From Eopsaltria australis (lineage: Eukaryota; Chordata; Aves; Passeriformes; Petroicidae), in contig JAVTVJ010011652.1 in the NCBI GenBank assembly GCA_034509425.1, positions 7,541,001-7,605,000 on the forward strand: 64,000 nt of DNA, in the 5' to 3' direction. Below are positions 51,481-63,899 of this stretch, piece by piece (the stretch's first letter is position 1; each line of letters opens with the position of its first letter). Below the pieces are notes generated by a model. It had not been told where the DNA came from, ran no database searches, and was given only the letters and a program-made list of their open reading frames with translations. The position numbers and the translations under genes are program-made.

Positions 51481-54400
51481 GCAGAGGCCAAAATGATCTA
51501 AAAAGATATGTTGAAATTTGGGATAAACATTCTCTGCATGGTCTACCAACTGTCAACTTTCTCTTCTTTGCCCAATAGGTTTTGTCCTCTCTGGTCCAGT
51601 CTTGGCCACTCTCTTGGCACTCGTCAAGGTCAGGCTGATCTCTGTCCTCCCTGCCTGTGTTCTCCTCATGGCCCTGCCCCAAATGGGATTTCCCTGGGAC
51701 AGAGGAGAGCTGACAGCACACTCTGCCAGGCTGGGATGGGGATCTGAAGATTGGTTTCACACTGGCCAACACTTGAGTGGGGGATGCCTTGGATGAGTCC
51801 TCACAGGTGACCCTTCTCTCTTTGTCGGACAAAGACCTGCCAGTGCTGGGGAGAAAAGGGCTGTTTTGAGGGCTAAGTGAGAATGCAGGAGCACAGCAGG
51901 AGCCAGACTGCATTTCCACCCCCTACCCCAGCCATGGCTGGGCCAGACATTTGAGGTGATGCTGAGACTGCTCGCTAATGTACAAAATGGAAAGAAAAGC
52001 TGGGAAGAGCCAGAAACAGCTTGAGTTTGGTAGGAAAGAGGGAAGGTGAATGCACAGCCAGCCTTCTGTAGTGCTTTGTTTCCTGCAGTGAGGAGAAAGC
52101 ATTAACACTGTAGGATAAAGCCCCGGTGAACCCTGCTTGGCACAGTCCTCAGTTCTGGTGGGGTTGCTGGGGAGCAGAGCACTGAGCCATACTCCTTGGG
52201 GAAGGCACTTGCTGAGTGAGCTGCTTCATTTATTCCTTGTCCTGGAGGCACTGGGAATCTCCTAAGCAACTGAGCTGTGCCACTGAAGCAGCTAATTTCT
52301 CCTCACAGGTGTATTTGGCTGCTTCAGGTAAGGGTAAAATGAAGTCTCACATGAATTATCAGTGCAGTCAGAGGGTGAAGGGGGACAGAGGCAGCTCAGC
52401 AGCAGCCGGCCTTATGTCTTGGAGGGAAATACCAGTACAGACAACGAGAGGTGTGAGAGGGGGGGCTCAGTAGTTAAAGAATCAGGCTGTTCATGGCACC
52501 AAACAGGCTAAAGAGATGGTCTTTATCAGGGGAGACCAGCCCCTCCTGCTGATACAAGGGAAGAGATGGGCATTACCAGGTGGGGAAGCAGGAGGGTGGG
52601 TGACATGGTGCTGTCTGCAGGGTGCCTTTGTCCAGCCACATCCCACAGCAGGCCATGGGATCATGGAGCTGAGCTGGCTCCAACAGCAGCAGCAGGACAA
52701 GCAGGACATCCTCCTCCACAGGATGCTGGTGCAAAGTCCCTGGTGCTGTGCTGTCTGCTGCAGCTCATGGGGGACGCCTCATGTGTCTGCAAAAGGAGCC
52801 CAGGGAACACTGCTGCTGCAGCAGGATCAAGTCACTTCACCAAAGCAGGCAGCAACATTACAAGGAAATGTTCAGGGATGCAATCAAGAAAGTCTGGGTT
52901 CTTTATGCTGGTACTGGCTTTGGTATGCAGGTCTCATCTTCCAGACCCACATGGCTTGGAGCCAGGTTTTGCTAGTTCTGCCCAGGTGAGGAAGTAATCC
53001 AGAAACAGAGGAAGGAATATGAAATGTTTCAGTGACTTATGTGGGTGAGAGATTAATATATTTAGTGGCCACAACAGATCCTTCTAACAATTCATCTGAC
53101 CTGGATCTCCCAGGAACAACGTTAGACCCTTAGTTTGTGTTTCAGACTCCTCCTTCTTGACTTGTAGCAAATCTCCTAGAGGGATATCAATATGTGGCTA
53201 AAGGGGCCCTGTGATGGACAGCCTACCCATCTCTCCCAGCTCTATAAGGCTTCTGGTATGTTTGAAGTTGCAGCTTTAACCCCAAATTGCTCTATGTCAG
53301 ATCCTGAACTCATTGAGCCTTTTGTGTCTTTTCAAGGTTAAAGCACCAGCTGTCAGTGAAAGTAGGTTTTCTTACCACGTATCTTAAATCTTTTCTGGAG
53401 AAAAAAAATCAGATCAATTCTCATATCCTTTGTGTCTGGAATAGCTGTGATTGCAAACATCTGCAGTCTCTGTCCTGATATAAAGCCACCAAGAAGGGCT
53501 GTTGCCTTCTGTTGACCTTTCATCTCTTTATAAAACCAAAGCAAACCACTCCAGCTCTTTGTAAATGGTGTCTCCTGCTCCTGGTCTGTTGCTTGCTCAC
53601 CCAGTGCTCTGAGAGGGCCATGTCTTTGCCCTTGGGTGGTTATCAGGGAGCTGAACGTGTGGGTTTCCCAGGGGAGGACGAGACTCAGCTCCTTTGCATT
53701 AGTCTGTTTCTGTTTATTAATTGACACTGGACTAGCAAACTGAATTTTTGAGAACCATGGGTCCAGGTCAGCAAGAGTACAGTGATGGAAATGAAAGCAT
53801 AATGGGTTCATTAAGGCATTTGTACTGGAATGGGCACCGCTGAGACACATTGCTGCAGACTGGTTGCTGTAGGAAAGTGTATTTGCAGACTGGGTCCATC
53901 CAGTCCTTTTGCCTCCCTCGTAATCCCATTCCTCAGGTGGTTCTTCACTCACCTATTTCACAATTAAAGATTAATTCCTCAGTCTGCCCATCGAGGGACA
54001 CAGAGCTCAGTCACCCAGCCACTCCCTGTCACCTGTGGGGGGGGAAGGGCTGAGAGATGGGGTCTTCCCATGGAAGCCCCGACCCCAAGGTGCAAATTAA
54101 TAATTTTCCTGGTTTCAGGTGGGTTTTCTGAACCTGTCAGCCTGGCTTAGAGAACCCCCCTGCGTTGCCAGCCTGGCACGGACACAAAAACCTGAACATG
54201 TTGAAGCATCACAGCAAAAGGGACATGACATGAAAGCTGGCCTCAGTTTTTCTCTGGGGTTGGGTATTTGGTCATTTCCACATCCCACAAAGAAGTTTGT
54301 TCTGAGACCCTGATGGTGTCTGCCCAAATGGGATATGTGGCTGCACAGATCTGAGCCCCCTTTGCCCATCTCCTGGCATGGCAACACCTGTAGCAATCCC

Positions 54401-54669
54401 AAATCAGTTAAGCAATATCCAGATTTACAGCTGAAAAAAGCCCTTGTCCCCATGCTACATGGTGGCCTGCAAGCTGCTTGTCATGAGGATTTCCCAGGAC
54501 AGTTCTGCTGCAGCTTTCCAGGTAACTGAGTGATGAGAGTCTGGTGGTAACAGCCAAGGTTCTCCCCATGCTCCAAACTGAGGAATGCCCCAGCAGGGAG
54601 GGTCTGACCCTGTCCTTGAAGTGCCAGCCTTGTCCCCTGCTCCTTCCTTGCCCTGTTATAACATAGCAA

Positions 54670-55050
54670 AGTGGTGAGTTATATTAATTTTGCAGACAGC
54701 AGCACTCAGGGATAAGGTAACTAATTCGGGAAATTATCCTGGCTGTCAATTCCCTGAGTGATTGGTGGGAGAGGCTTTGAAGCCTCACGCATGCTCCCTG
54801 CCATTCACTTGGGCTCGAATTACCCTTTTATTTTACTTCCTCCTTGTTCTCATTGCCACACCACTCAAACTAAAATTATTCGCCTACAACCACAAACGCG
54901 GGGATATATCACCGGGAGTGCTGTAGGGCTGTCGCCATATATAATTCTCTGAGCTCAATATTTATAGAGCTACACAGGGCACAAATCATACCCAGAAAGC
55001 CCATCGAGCTGGAGAGCTAGGTATAAACTCCAGAAATATCACAAGCCATC
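54670..55050. promoter_or_regulatory. Candidate conserved element
   Basis: Dense unique sequence including GGTAACTAATTCGGG, CTGTCAATTCCCTGAGTGATTGG, TCGAATTACCC, CTAAAATTATTCGCC, CGCCATATATAATTC and CTCAATATTTATAGAGC. It has CpGs despite AT-richness, which is common in ultraconserved-type elements. One of the strongest-looking non-coding blocks in the downstream half. Confidence 0.4.
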
Positions 55051-58000
55051 GCTCACAGGAGACTGCCCGGCAGCCCCGCTGGCTGTGCATCAAGCTGTAA
55101 TGCCATCTGAGTCCGCGCTTGGTGCTGGAGTGGATCAGAGGTCACTTCCAAGCTTTTCTTCCATAAATCCTGGGTGCTGGCTCTCAGCAAGGTTAGGGGC
55201 TGGGAGAACCCTGCTCTGAGTGCTTCTTCCTTCTGCTTGCTGCCGCTGACACTGAGCTGTCCCAGCACTCTGTGTGGGCATTTATCTTTGGGGTCTTGTC
55301 CTCCCTTCAGCCCCTCTGCTACAGGAACCAGAGATGAGAGGGAGGAGGGGTGTGCTGGATCTCACAGCTCCACTGTACAAGCTATGGGAGCTGACAGCTC
55401 CTCTGAAATGTCCTTTTGCTGGGCTTTGGAGGAGTCTGAGGCCCTTTTCTTCTCACCCCTCAGGGTCACGTTCTCCCTCATCCCCCAGGCCTGTGCAGGG
55501 CTGTGAATTTTCTCCAAATGCCCAGGTGGCTATGGGCACCCAGCAGCCTGCCTGCCCACGTAGCAAAGCCACTGTCATCAGTCCTAGGATAGTTCAGGTC
55601 CCTCTGTCACTGCCTTCTCTTCTCTTTCCCCCTTTTCAAAGCTGCTCCCTGGCTTGAGTGGAGCTGATGCCCCACTGGAATGGGGGAGTGGTTCCTCACC
55701 AGGACAGACCCCAATGCTGTTTGGGGCTTTTGCATTGCGTTTAAAGTCAATCCAAAGAGCAAAGCGCAGGTGAAATGAGTGCTCTGCAGATGCAGACTAA
55801 TCCTTCACCAGGTCTTCCCACCCTGGCAGGTTCCACCCTCATGTGCTAGTGATCCAAAGGGTACCACAACAGGTGGAGAAGATCCAAATGAGATCTGATG
55901 CAACAAGCAGGTGAAGCCTCTCTGGAGCAGGGAAGCGATGATGTGGAAGAAGTGTTGGGGTTTTGCCTGAGAAATCACCAGCCAGACAATTACTTTTATT
56001 TCTAAGCTGCATATGATAGACTTGGGCTAACCAGTCTCTGGTTCTTCCCTCTCCCCCAGCAGCGTGGCAGACAGACTCTGACATTTAAGCAAAATAAAAT
56101 CCAACCCTTAGCATTAAGTAAAACTCCCAGCGTGATGGGTTCATGGCTTGCAGCAACATCTCAGCAGGGGCGTGTTAAAGCTGGTCTCCAGCAAGTGGAA
56201 GAATGAAGCTTTGCAAAACCCTGACGAGGCAAAGCTCCTAAAATAACAATTGAATTAAACTTAATTCATTTTCACTTAATATCCTCATAGTGCCTTTAGC
56301 AAATGAGGCTGTTATTATTTTGAGGAGGAAAATGGGGAGGTGCAGTCTGGATGGAACTCACGTCTCCTTGCTGAAAGATAGAAAACTTTAGTGGAAATAA
56401 AAAAAGCCACTGGAAGAAATCCAGAAAGTTCAAATTCTCCACTTTGGATGAAACACCCCGAAATCCATCCAGTCTCATGTTCTTCAAGATATATCCCAAC
56501 TCCAGAGTGTGCAAACCCATCTCTTTTTTTGCCAGATGCTGGAGGTTTTCTGGCTTTGCCAAGGTTACATACCTGGTCACTTCCAGCATCTGTGGGCAGC
56601 TGGCCAGGTCCTTCCTTCCCTCCTCTTCTCTTGCAGTTTTTGAGCTTTTCTGCGATATTTGAACCCCAAATGCCCCCTGCTTGCCCTGCTCCTCACAGGC
56701 CAGGGTTTGAAGCACTGTTCTCACTTTTGTTTCCATGACATGTCAGTATGAGCTTTTCCTTGGGGAAGGCTGGGGTAATTCATGACTCTGGCCCTAACTC
56801 AGTGGGGCAGGCAGGCACAAGCAAAGGTTGGCCCTGCCCCACTGTAGCCCTTGACACACCCTTTTCAGGACAACTTTTGTCCACATGCCTGATTTCCAGC
56901 CATGTCTCCTGTTTGCTTGTGCCCATTGTTATTTCTACTGGGGGTGAGATTTGGCAAGCTCCTCACCACCAATGTTGTCTTTCTCTGTTGGGGTTGCAGA
57001 ACAGCAACCCAGAAAGGATATCCTGCAGCTCTTCCCCTCAGACAACCTAGCAAAGTGGGAATATCTCATGATCCCACACTCCAGAGAGGAATGGTCAACT
57101 GAAGCAAGGAGCAAATGAACCCAAGGAGCCAGCCCAACCTTGCCCCACTAAATTCCTTGCTCTAAACCTCAGGCTCTGCTAACCAGAAGGAGCAAAGGCT
57201 GCCCTGAAATGGCCATTCAGGCAGTGAACTACACTTCCCAGTAGGCCACAGAGCAAGGGCCCTCCTGGTATGCAAAAGCCTGCATTTGACTTGCTCATGC
57301 TCCCTAGGGTTGGAGACAGCTGGGGGATTTTAGGATTTCAGGGCTAGAGGCAGCCGTTGTTCATTGCTGCGTAAGCAGCAGCAACAGCAGGCATTACAGC
57401 AAAATTAATTTCCACTCTGAATGCAGCTCTCCTGTGCCATTACTGCCTTTACAGTCTTCCCAGAGCTTGTGAAAATAGCCTAGACAGGCTTTGCAAGGTT
57501 GCCTCGCCCTCTGTCTTGCTCGGAGGCAGGCTCCTCTCCAACTAATCCTCTTATGACAGACCTTTTTGTCTCTCTTACTCACAGAAACCTTTCTTCGCTT
57601 GCCCTGGTTAGGACAGCAGCTTCTTAACTCTAAGAACAATGAGAATAAACTTAGTTATTAAGACACAACTTTTCAAAACTCTCTGTTCTTCCCATCAGTT
57701 AGAACTGGATAATTTTAGGGTTATGGTAAGAAAACTGAATGAGAAGGTTCCTGGGACAGTGAGCACCCATTCCTCATGGCTGCATCCCCTCTGCTGACAA
57801 CAGATGCTGCTGCTGCTCTCTCTTGCTGCCAGGGAGGCACAAGCAATATTCAGAGCCTATGTCTGCAGCAGGGACAAGATAACTTCACTGGGACATTTTC
57901 CAATAATCAGAAAAGTTAGCACATAGCTGTCATCTACTCCTCTGTGCCTTCCTGCTGCTAGCAAGCCACACCTCTTGACCCTGATAAACTTTCAGAGCTA

Positions 58001-59234
58001 TTCCAACAAAATACAGTTTTAGTTTCAAAAACAAAGACTAATGGGAAAACAATTAGCAGTCATGGTGGAGTACTTAATCCAAATCAGATCATCAGGGTTT
58101 TGTTTTTTTAGAGCATTGCAGTTGAAGAAGAATATGAGATGAATTCCACATCTCTGGACTTGGCATGAGCTATTTATCTTCCATATTACTGGCTTAGAAA
58201 TGGATTTTTTTTGAGCACTATTCCTTTGGAGGGAGAGTCCTGCCTTGGTTGAGAGCCAAGGCCTTGAAAAAAATGTAGATCTAGGTAGGCATTTGCCAGA
58301 GCTTGTGAATGGACTCCTGTGCCCAGCGTGTGCCACACCCACACCCATTAGGAGACTGCCTGGAAAGCCCCTGGTCCTGCCCTGGCAAGGTGAGCACTCG
58401 AGGGGCTGTGAGGGGCATAGAGCTCACATTGCATGCTGTGCCTCAGCAGGGCTCCTTCGGACCGAGTCCTGGCGGCTCTCAGGGCCAGCCAAAGACACTG
58501 GAAAGGCCTCACAAGCAGCCTCTGCCAGGACACTGAGCACCTTTCAGGGAGCATCACCGAGCTCTTGTTCCTGCTTGGGAGATGCCAGCTAAGACAGGAG
58601 CAGGGCTCAGCCTGTGCTGTGTATGCAGGATCCAGCCATGTTTGCAGGTAGTGGAATGCCCGCCCCGTTTCCCCCCCCAAAATTTCCTGTCCAAATCCTT
58701 TCTTTCCAGCCATGTCTCTGGAACATAATTCTCATCCTTCCTGCTGTAAAGGGGAGCCTAGAGAAGGTACCAAAATCAAGGGCTGCAACACAGTAGAAAG
58801 AAGGTAAAAGGGCTGGGAAGTTTCCCCTGGAGGCCTTACCACTCCTTCAATTTTCCTACCACCAAACTGAATGCAAGAAGGATTTGAGGGGGAGACTTGT
58901 CACCACTCCAAAGTGAGGCGCTTCAGAGCCCAGTCCTGACTGTCTCACCTGGGCATCAGTTAAATGCAACAGGAGGTCCTGGTGGCAGAACCAAGGTATC
59001 AGTTGATTATTATTTCTTCTCAGTTTGAGGTGATCTTTTCTGTGTCTTTACATCTTGTAGTGCTAATTATTATTTTACTTTCCCTTGAAGTGTTCATGGA
59101 TCAAATAGGGCAGATTGCCTCTCCCCTTGGCTACGGTTTCTGCACCCTGGGCTGGACAGGGCACAAAGAATGAAGGCAGAAGTTGTTTCACAACCTCACT
59201 CATGGGTATTGCGGCTGATTCCTCCTACAGGGCA

Positions 59235-59410
59235 AAAAAAAGAGATGAGGGAGAGAAATTATAGCCATTAGTATCAAACAATTAGGGGCTGTGGTTGAAT
59301 TAGGTGAAAAACAAATGGGACTATTTGGGAAAAGCTTTAGCAGATCATAAAATAATATCTTTTTAAGAAATGAGAAATAAAAGCTAATTACAGGCTGTGT
59401 GACATTGGCT
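59235..59410. promoter_or_regulatory. Candidate conserved element
   Basis: GAAATTATAGCCATTAG, CAAACAATTAGGGG, CATAAAATAATATC and AGCTAATTACAGGC in 170 bp just before the third CR1 fragment. Composition-based inference. Confidence 0.3.
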
Positions 59411-59534
59411 TTATGTTGGCGCTTGTGCTGATGGACTTGGAAGTTGCTTGACTGCTCCAGTTCATTTTGGTGTGCAGGAAAGCACTGATGGATGAGGGGA
59501 ATGCAGGAGCAGCAGCCAGGGATTTTTTTGCTTC

Positions 59535-59870
59535 ATCATTGAATCATAACATAATTCACATTGGACGTGACCTCAGGAAGTCTCTGATCAAGCTCTCTCT
59601 CGAGAGCAGGGCTCACTGCTGCTAGGGTAGGGTTCTCAGTTCAGTAAACCTTTGAATGTTGACATGGTTAGTGACTTCAGAGTTGGATCTCTAGTCCAGC
59701 ATTTGCCTATCCTTTATGTGGAAGGTTTCTTTCTCTTGTAAGTAATCACAGTTTTCTTTGATGCAACTTGTCTGTCACCCCTTGTGTCTATGGGCCTTTT
59801 GTCTTTTCCAATACCCCAAGAAGAATCTGGCTCCACCTTTTCTAAGTCTCCACCAAGCATCCCTGGTGTG
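59535..59870 (-). mobile_element. CR1 LINE fragment (old, minus strand)
   Basis: GAATCATAACATAATTCACATTGG is followed by TGACCTCAGGAAGTCTCTGATCAAGCTC. Further on, GATGCAACTTGTCTGTCACCCCTTGTG and AGAATCTGGCTCCACCTTTTCT correspond, in order, to the reversed CR1 3' region. Many substitutions and small deletions make it the oldest of the three copies. Confidence 0.8.
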
Positions 59871-59874
59871 GATG

Positions 59875-61095
59875 AGGGTGTCTGAGCAAAGGATGTGCAA
59901 GCACAGGACAGCGGGGGGAGCTGTCAGCATGAGCATAAAGGAACGTGACTTGTGATACTCCCTACTCTCGAGGATTAAATGCTTACACAAACTTAAAAGA
60001 ACGGTAACTAAAAAAAAAACCCAAACAAACAAAAAAAACCAACCTGCTGTGAATCGTTATATTTTCCTTCAAATTATTATTATTTTTCTGAAAATACAAA
60101 TGGGAAGTAAAAGTGTTGTTATACTCATTTGTGTGCTCCAGGGGCAGGGGTAATTCCTGGAGGGTGATTGTTGCCCATGAAAGTGACAGCAGAAAATAAC
60201 CTGGGGAGTGTCCACCAGTACCTGTGCAGTACTTCATGCTGTCAGCTCTGCCAGCCTCAGAGCAGGGCACAGAGGATCCATCAGCAGTGAAGGGGGGATG
60301 CTGTCTCAAGTAGCTGGCAGGTTTGGGAGAGGACATATCCAAGGGAGGGCTCATTCCAGGTGTGAAGTCCTGTCAGTTGACAGACAATGACCCAGGGACT
60401 CTGCAACCCTCTCGGTTCTGGGGATGAAGCAGGAGGCAGGGGAGTTTCTGCTAGAGGTGACCCTGGCTGCAAAGGAGCAGTATGCACACAGCAGGGAGTG
60501 CTCCAAAGATCAGCTCCTGACAGCAGCAGGGTTTGAAACATCCAAGGACTGAATTTACTTGTTGTGTCTCTAGTCACATTTTGTCTGAAATTCAACTAGA
60601 CACTTAAATTTGGGAGGACGGGGACTCAGGGGCATGCACAGGACCGACTAGGAAGAGCTGCTTGCTTTCGTGTCACCCCACTGTTTCTGAGATGCATCAG
60701 GTCACATCTAACCCTGCGCCTGGTTTTGACCTTCCATCCTCTCCCCAGGATCTGTGGCGCTGGTGTCACTGGAAATGGCAATCCTCTCCCAAATGACTGT
60801 GAACCAGGGGATGGGTTTCACCCTTTAGACTGCATTACTGGGGTAGCATCGTGCTTCCTCAGCTCCTGATACGGGTTGTGGGCGACAATGTGCTTCTTCA
60901 CACGGTGACATTAGCGATGTCACAAACCCTGGAAAACATGACTTGGTTTCTCTGTGGCATGTGAAGTCGCTGCCCACCTCACAGAAAAGGAATTCCACGG
61001 GGGGTTTTGCTCACGAAACCCTTCCTCTTCTCACCTTTTAACTTTCAGAGGGGTTTTTCCGCTTATTAAACACTCCTGGCAGGAGGCAGCTCTCC
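59875..61095. other. Downstream intergenic, nothing recognised
   Basis: Plain unique sequence apart from an A-rich run at 60.0 kb. No coding signal. Confidence 0.6.
60008..60042. repeat. A-rich simple sequence
   Basis: A-runs with CCCAAACAAACAAAAAAAACC; low complexity, no associated mobile element seen apart from the CR1 fragment ending about 140 bp earlier. Confidence 0.8.
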
Positions 61096-61099
61096 CTGC

Positions 61100-61570
61100 T
61101 CGGTCCCACTCGGGGCTGCAGCCGTGGTTTGGGTGCCGGGTGGCGCTGCAGCCAGCAGAGGGCGCGCTCGCCTAAGCTTTGAGCGCCGCGCGGCAACGAG
61201 GCTGCGGCGGCTCCGGCGGGAAAGGATCGAGCCCTCAGAGCCCTCAGAGCCCTCAGAGCCCTCAGAGCCCTCCGAGCCCTCCGAGCCCTCCGAGCCCTCA
61301 GAGCCCTCAGTGCCCTCAGAGCCCTCAGAGCCCTCCGAGCCCTCAGAGCCCTCAGAACCCTCAAAGCCCTCAGAGCCCTCAGAGCCCTCAGAGCCCTCAG
61401 AGCCCTCAGTGTCCTCAGAGCCCTCAGTGCCCTCAGTGCCCTCGGAGCCCTCAGAGCCCTCAGAGCCCTCGGAGCCCTCGGAGCCCTCGGAGCCCTCAGA
61501 GCCCTCAGCCCGGCTCCCGCCGCCGCCGCCCGGGGAAAAGCGGCCTGGGAATGCCCACCGGTGTGTCGTG
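61100..61570. promoter_or_regulatory. Small CpG-rich patch around the minisatellite
   Basis: CpG-dense flanks (61130-61228 and 61505-61570, with words such as GAGCGCCGCGCGGCAACGAGG and GCCGCCGCCGCCCGGGG) enclose the 9-bp array. It may be a small CpG island or simply a GC-rich repeat with GC-rich flanks. No exon is recognised. Confidence 0.4.
61229..61508. repeat. 9-bp minisatellite, 31 copies
   Basis: The unit GAGCCCTCA repeats exactly 31 times over 279 bp. Single-base variants occur (CCG, CGG, GTG, AAG or GAA at the junction, and one GTCCTCA) but no insertion or deletion. Because the unit is 9 bp, all frames stay open: (Glu-Pro-Ser)n on +, (Ala-Leu-Arg)-type on -. The + strand frame has no ATG ahead of the array. 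It sits inside a small CpG-rich patch. Confidence 0.97.
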
Positions 61571-61616
61571 ACGATGTGGTGAGGTGAGCTTGGAGAAGAG
61601 GTGGCCTCGAAGTGGG

Positions 61617-61694
61617 ACTCGCTGACTGTACTCGCTGACTAACTCTAGCCCTAATCCTGCCGAGAAGGCAGGACAATTAAGGCAGGACAATTAA
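61617..61694. repeat. Two short direct duplications
   Basis: ACTCGCTGACT occurs at 61617-61627 and 61630-61640. GGCAGGACAATTAA occurs in perfect tandem at 61667-61680 and 61681-61694. The second pair duplicates a CAATTAA homeodomain-type site. Followed by CTAATACACCGTAATTGC, this stretch looks enhancer-like. Confidence 0.85.
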
Positions 61695-62335
61695 CAGCCC
61701 GGGCTAATACACCGTAATTGCAGGCAGCCGAAATTGGGTTTCCTCCTGCCGAGGAGGCACCTGGTGCAGGACAGAGACTTTTTGGATCTTGCCGGCAGCA
61801 GAGGCCTACAGGCTTGACATCACCTAGGAGAGAGGCAATGGGACAGGGCAGCCCATCCCTCCTTTCCAACTGCTACTGGATTTGGAGCTCTCCAGTTTGT
61901 GCCCATGTTAATGCTGTGGCGGCTCCATCTTTGGCAGTGCATGGGATTTTGGGAAGCAACGAGTGGCCCCAGCTGCATGAAAAGGTAATAATTGTTGGAG
62001 ACACACCAGACGAAACAAAAGAGGGGTGTTCCTTCCTGTGCCCAGTGGCAGCTAAAAGCAAGCAGCTGGAAGGGACCCCCACACCTGGCCAAGGCTGTCC
62101 CTCTGCAGGGTACGTGCTGCATCCCCTGGTCTTGCTGCAAAGCCAGACCAGGCAAGCCAGGGGTATGCAGGGTGCCCTGGGTCCCCACCACAGCTTGTCT
62201 GGTTATGGTCACAGGCCTCCTGCCACCCTCTGTGCATGGGCCATGGTAACCCTGCTCTGATCAGGTGCTGGAGGTGCTGATGTTGAGGTTTGGGAATGGG
62301 GACGGTGCTGCTCATTCGTTAAACCCACTGGTTTA

Positions 62336-62458
62336 AAATAATAATAGTAGTATTAGTAGTAGTAATAATAATAATAGTAGTAGCAGTAGTAGTAGTTGTA
62401 GTAGTAGTAGTAGTAATAATAATAATAATAATAATAATAGTAGTAGTAGTAGTAGTAG
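62336..62458. repeat. TAA/TAG trinucleotide microsatellite
   Basis: About 123 bp of alternating (ATA/AAT)n and (GTA/TAG)n blocks, with single GCA and TTG interruptions. It probably arose from one trinucleotide array with an A-to-G variant that spread in blocks. On the minus strand it translates as a meaningless Leu run. Confidence 0.97.
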
Positions 62459-62859
62459 GGGATGAGATGATCCATTCACGTGACAATACCTGGAATTTGT
62501 ACCGTGGGGTCTAGGACACGAGCAGCCAACACCCATAAACTCTTGCGTATGGGCCAGCATTTATAGACAGCTGGTCTCTCCACAACCAGCAAAACTTGAG
62601 CTCACAGTCACATCACTTTTCCACCAAATACCATGTTCCTGCTCCCAAAGAAAGGAGCTTGTTTTATTTTTTAAAGCAAAAGGAGAATAGCAGCCAGCTA
62701 ATAGTGTAAAGAGCAGAAAACTGTGAAAGGATCCTCTGAGGAAGCTGGCACAGGCTCCAAATTTCTGTGTTGACGTTTTCTGTGGTCTCCTGTTCTCACT
62801 GCTCTGATCTCGGAGCAAGATGTGAGTCCCTTCCAAGGGAAAAGTTATTTCCATAATAA

Positions 62860-63060
62860 ATGGACTGGAGGGAGCTGAGAGGAATATTGGCTTTGTCAGG
62901 AAAGGACAGATCAGAAGTGATATATTGGAATAATTTCAGCATCTTGGATAACTCCAGTTTGGCTGTAATATTAATGTTTTTGAAGATAAGGAACATTTCC
63001 GCAGTGAACTCGTGGTAGTTCAGTGTGGCCTTGGCATTGCTTTGGGCTATGAAACCATCA
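62860..63060. promoter_or_regulatory. Candidate conserved element
   Basis: TTCCATAATAAATGGAC, GATATATTGGAATAATTTC and GCTGTAATATTAATG in unique AT-rich sequence. Frames here are short and unremarkable. Confidence 0.25.
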
Positions 63061-63899
63061 TGGACCCTCTGCACTGAGTGCCCTGAACTCCCTGGATGTC
63101 CATGCTTGACTGCCCTGAACACTTTTCCAGCAGCGGGTTAGTGGGTCTGTGAGAATAGAGGAGTGGGACTGGTGTGAGGTCGCGCCTGCTGGGGGTGGCA
63201 TGGCGGGGGCAGCTGGGTCCCTGGTAGGGGATGTGTTTGCAGATTGGGGCACCATTCAGAGCACTTCAAATCCTGGAGGTTATGGCCCCGGTGAAGCGAG
63301 ACCTCGCCTTTACCATGTGCCGCTCTGGGTGCTCCTTTCCCGGCCAGGCACCTGGGAGTGCTGGGGTCTCCCCGCAGCCGGGGCAAGTGTGAGCCCTGGG
63401 GGCACAGCGGGAGAGAACAGCCTCCCTGTTCTGTGCCCGGGGAGGCGAGCAGAGGGACTCCTCTGCTTTGCAGGCTGCTGTGGCCGGCTGCACGCTCTCA
63501 CCAGGAGGTTTGCTCTGCATTCAAGGGGAGGGGGAGGCAGGGTCTCCGTGTAGCTGTAGCCCATCTCCCCAGCAGTCAGGACAACTCAGAGCATGGGGGG
63601 CTTTGCTGCGGCCTCGAAGGTTCCTGCGTCCCTCTGAGGGATTCCCACCAAGTTGGGGGAAGTCCCCCCACCATCCATGGGCCCGCTGAACCTGGGGAGA
63701 GCCTGAGGGGCTTCAGGGGCTCCCCCGGCTGCGGGACTGCTCACGTGTGGAATCCCTACTTCCTTCCTTGACGTGACCACTCGGTTGCCCTTGCCCCATG
63801 CGTGTTTCTGCCTGCGGAGCCATCCCCAGTGGGAGGACGGAGGCAGTGGGGGAGCACTGTCTTGTTCGGGAAATGGGAGACAGGGGTTGGGAAGGAGGG

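Larger units (their letters stand above)
50615..59530. other. Downstream intergenic, no gene recognised
   Basis: Unique DNA with candidate elements at 51.1 and 54.7 kb and AT-rich patches near 53030-53110 and 56090-56310. No LBX1 homeodomain or other exon recognised. Confidence 0.65.

Noticed and set aside
61124..61582. 152-codon frame with a Glu-Pro-Ser repeat as a protein gene
   Set aside because: No ATG ahead of the array in this frame, and the open frame is a trivial result of a 9-bp repeat. Kept as a minisatellite.
62333..62560. Poly-leucine frame on the minus strand
   Set aside because: Translation of the TAA/TAG microsatellite only.
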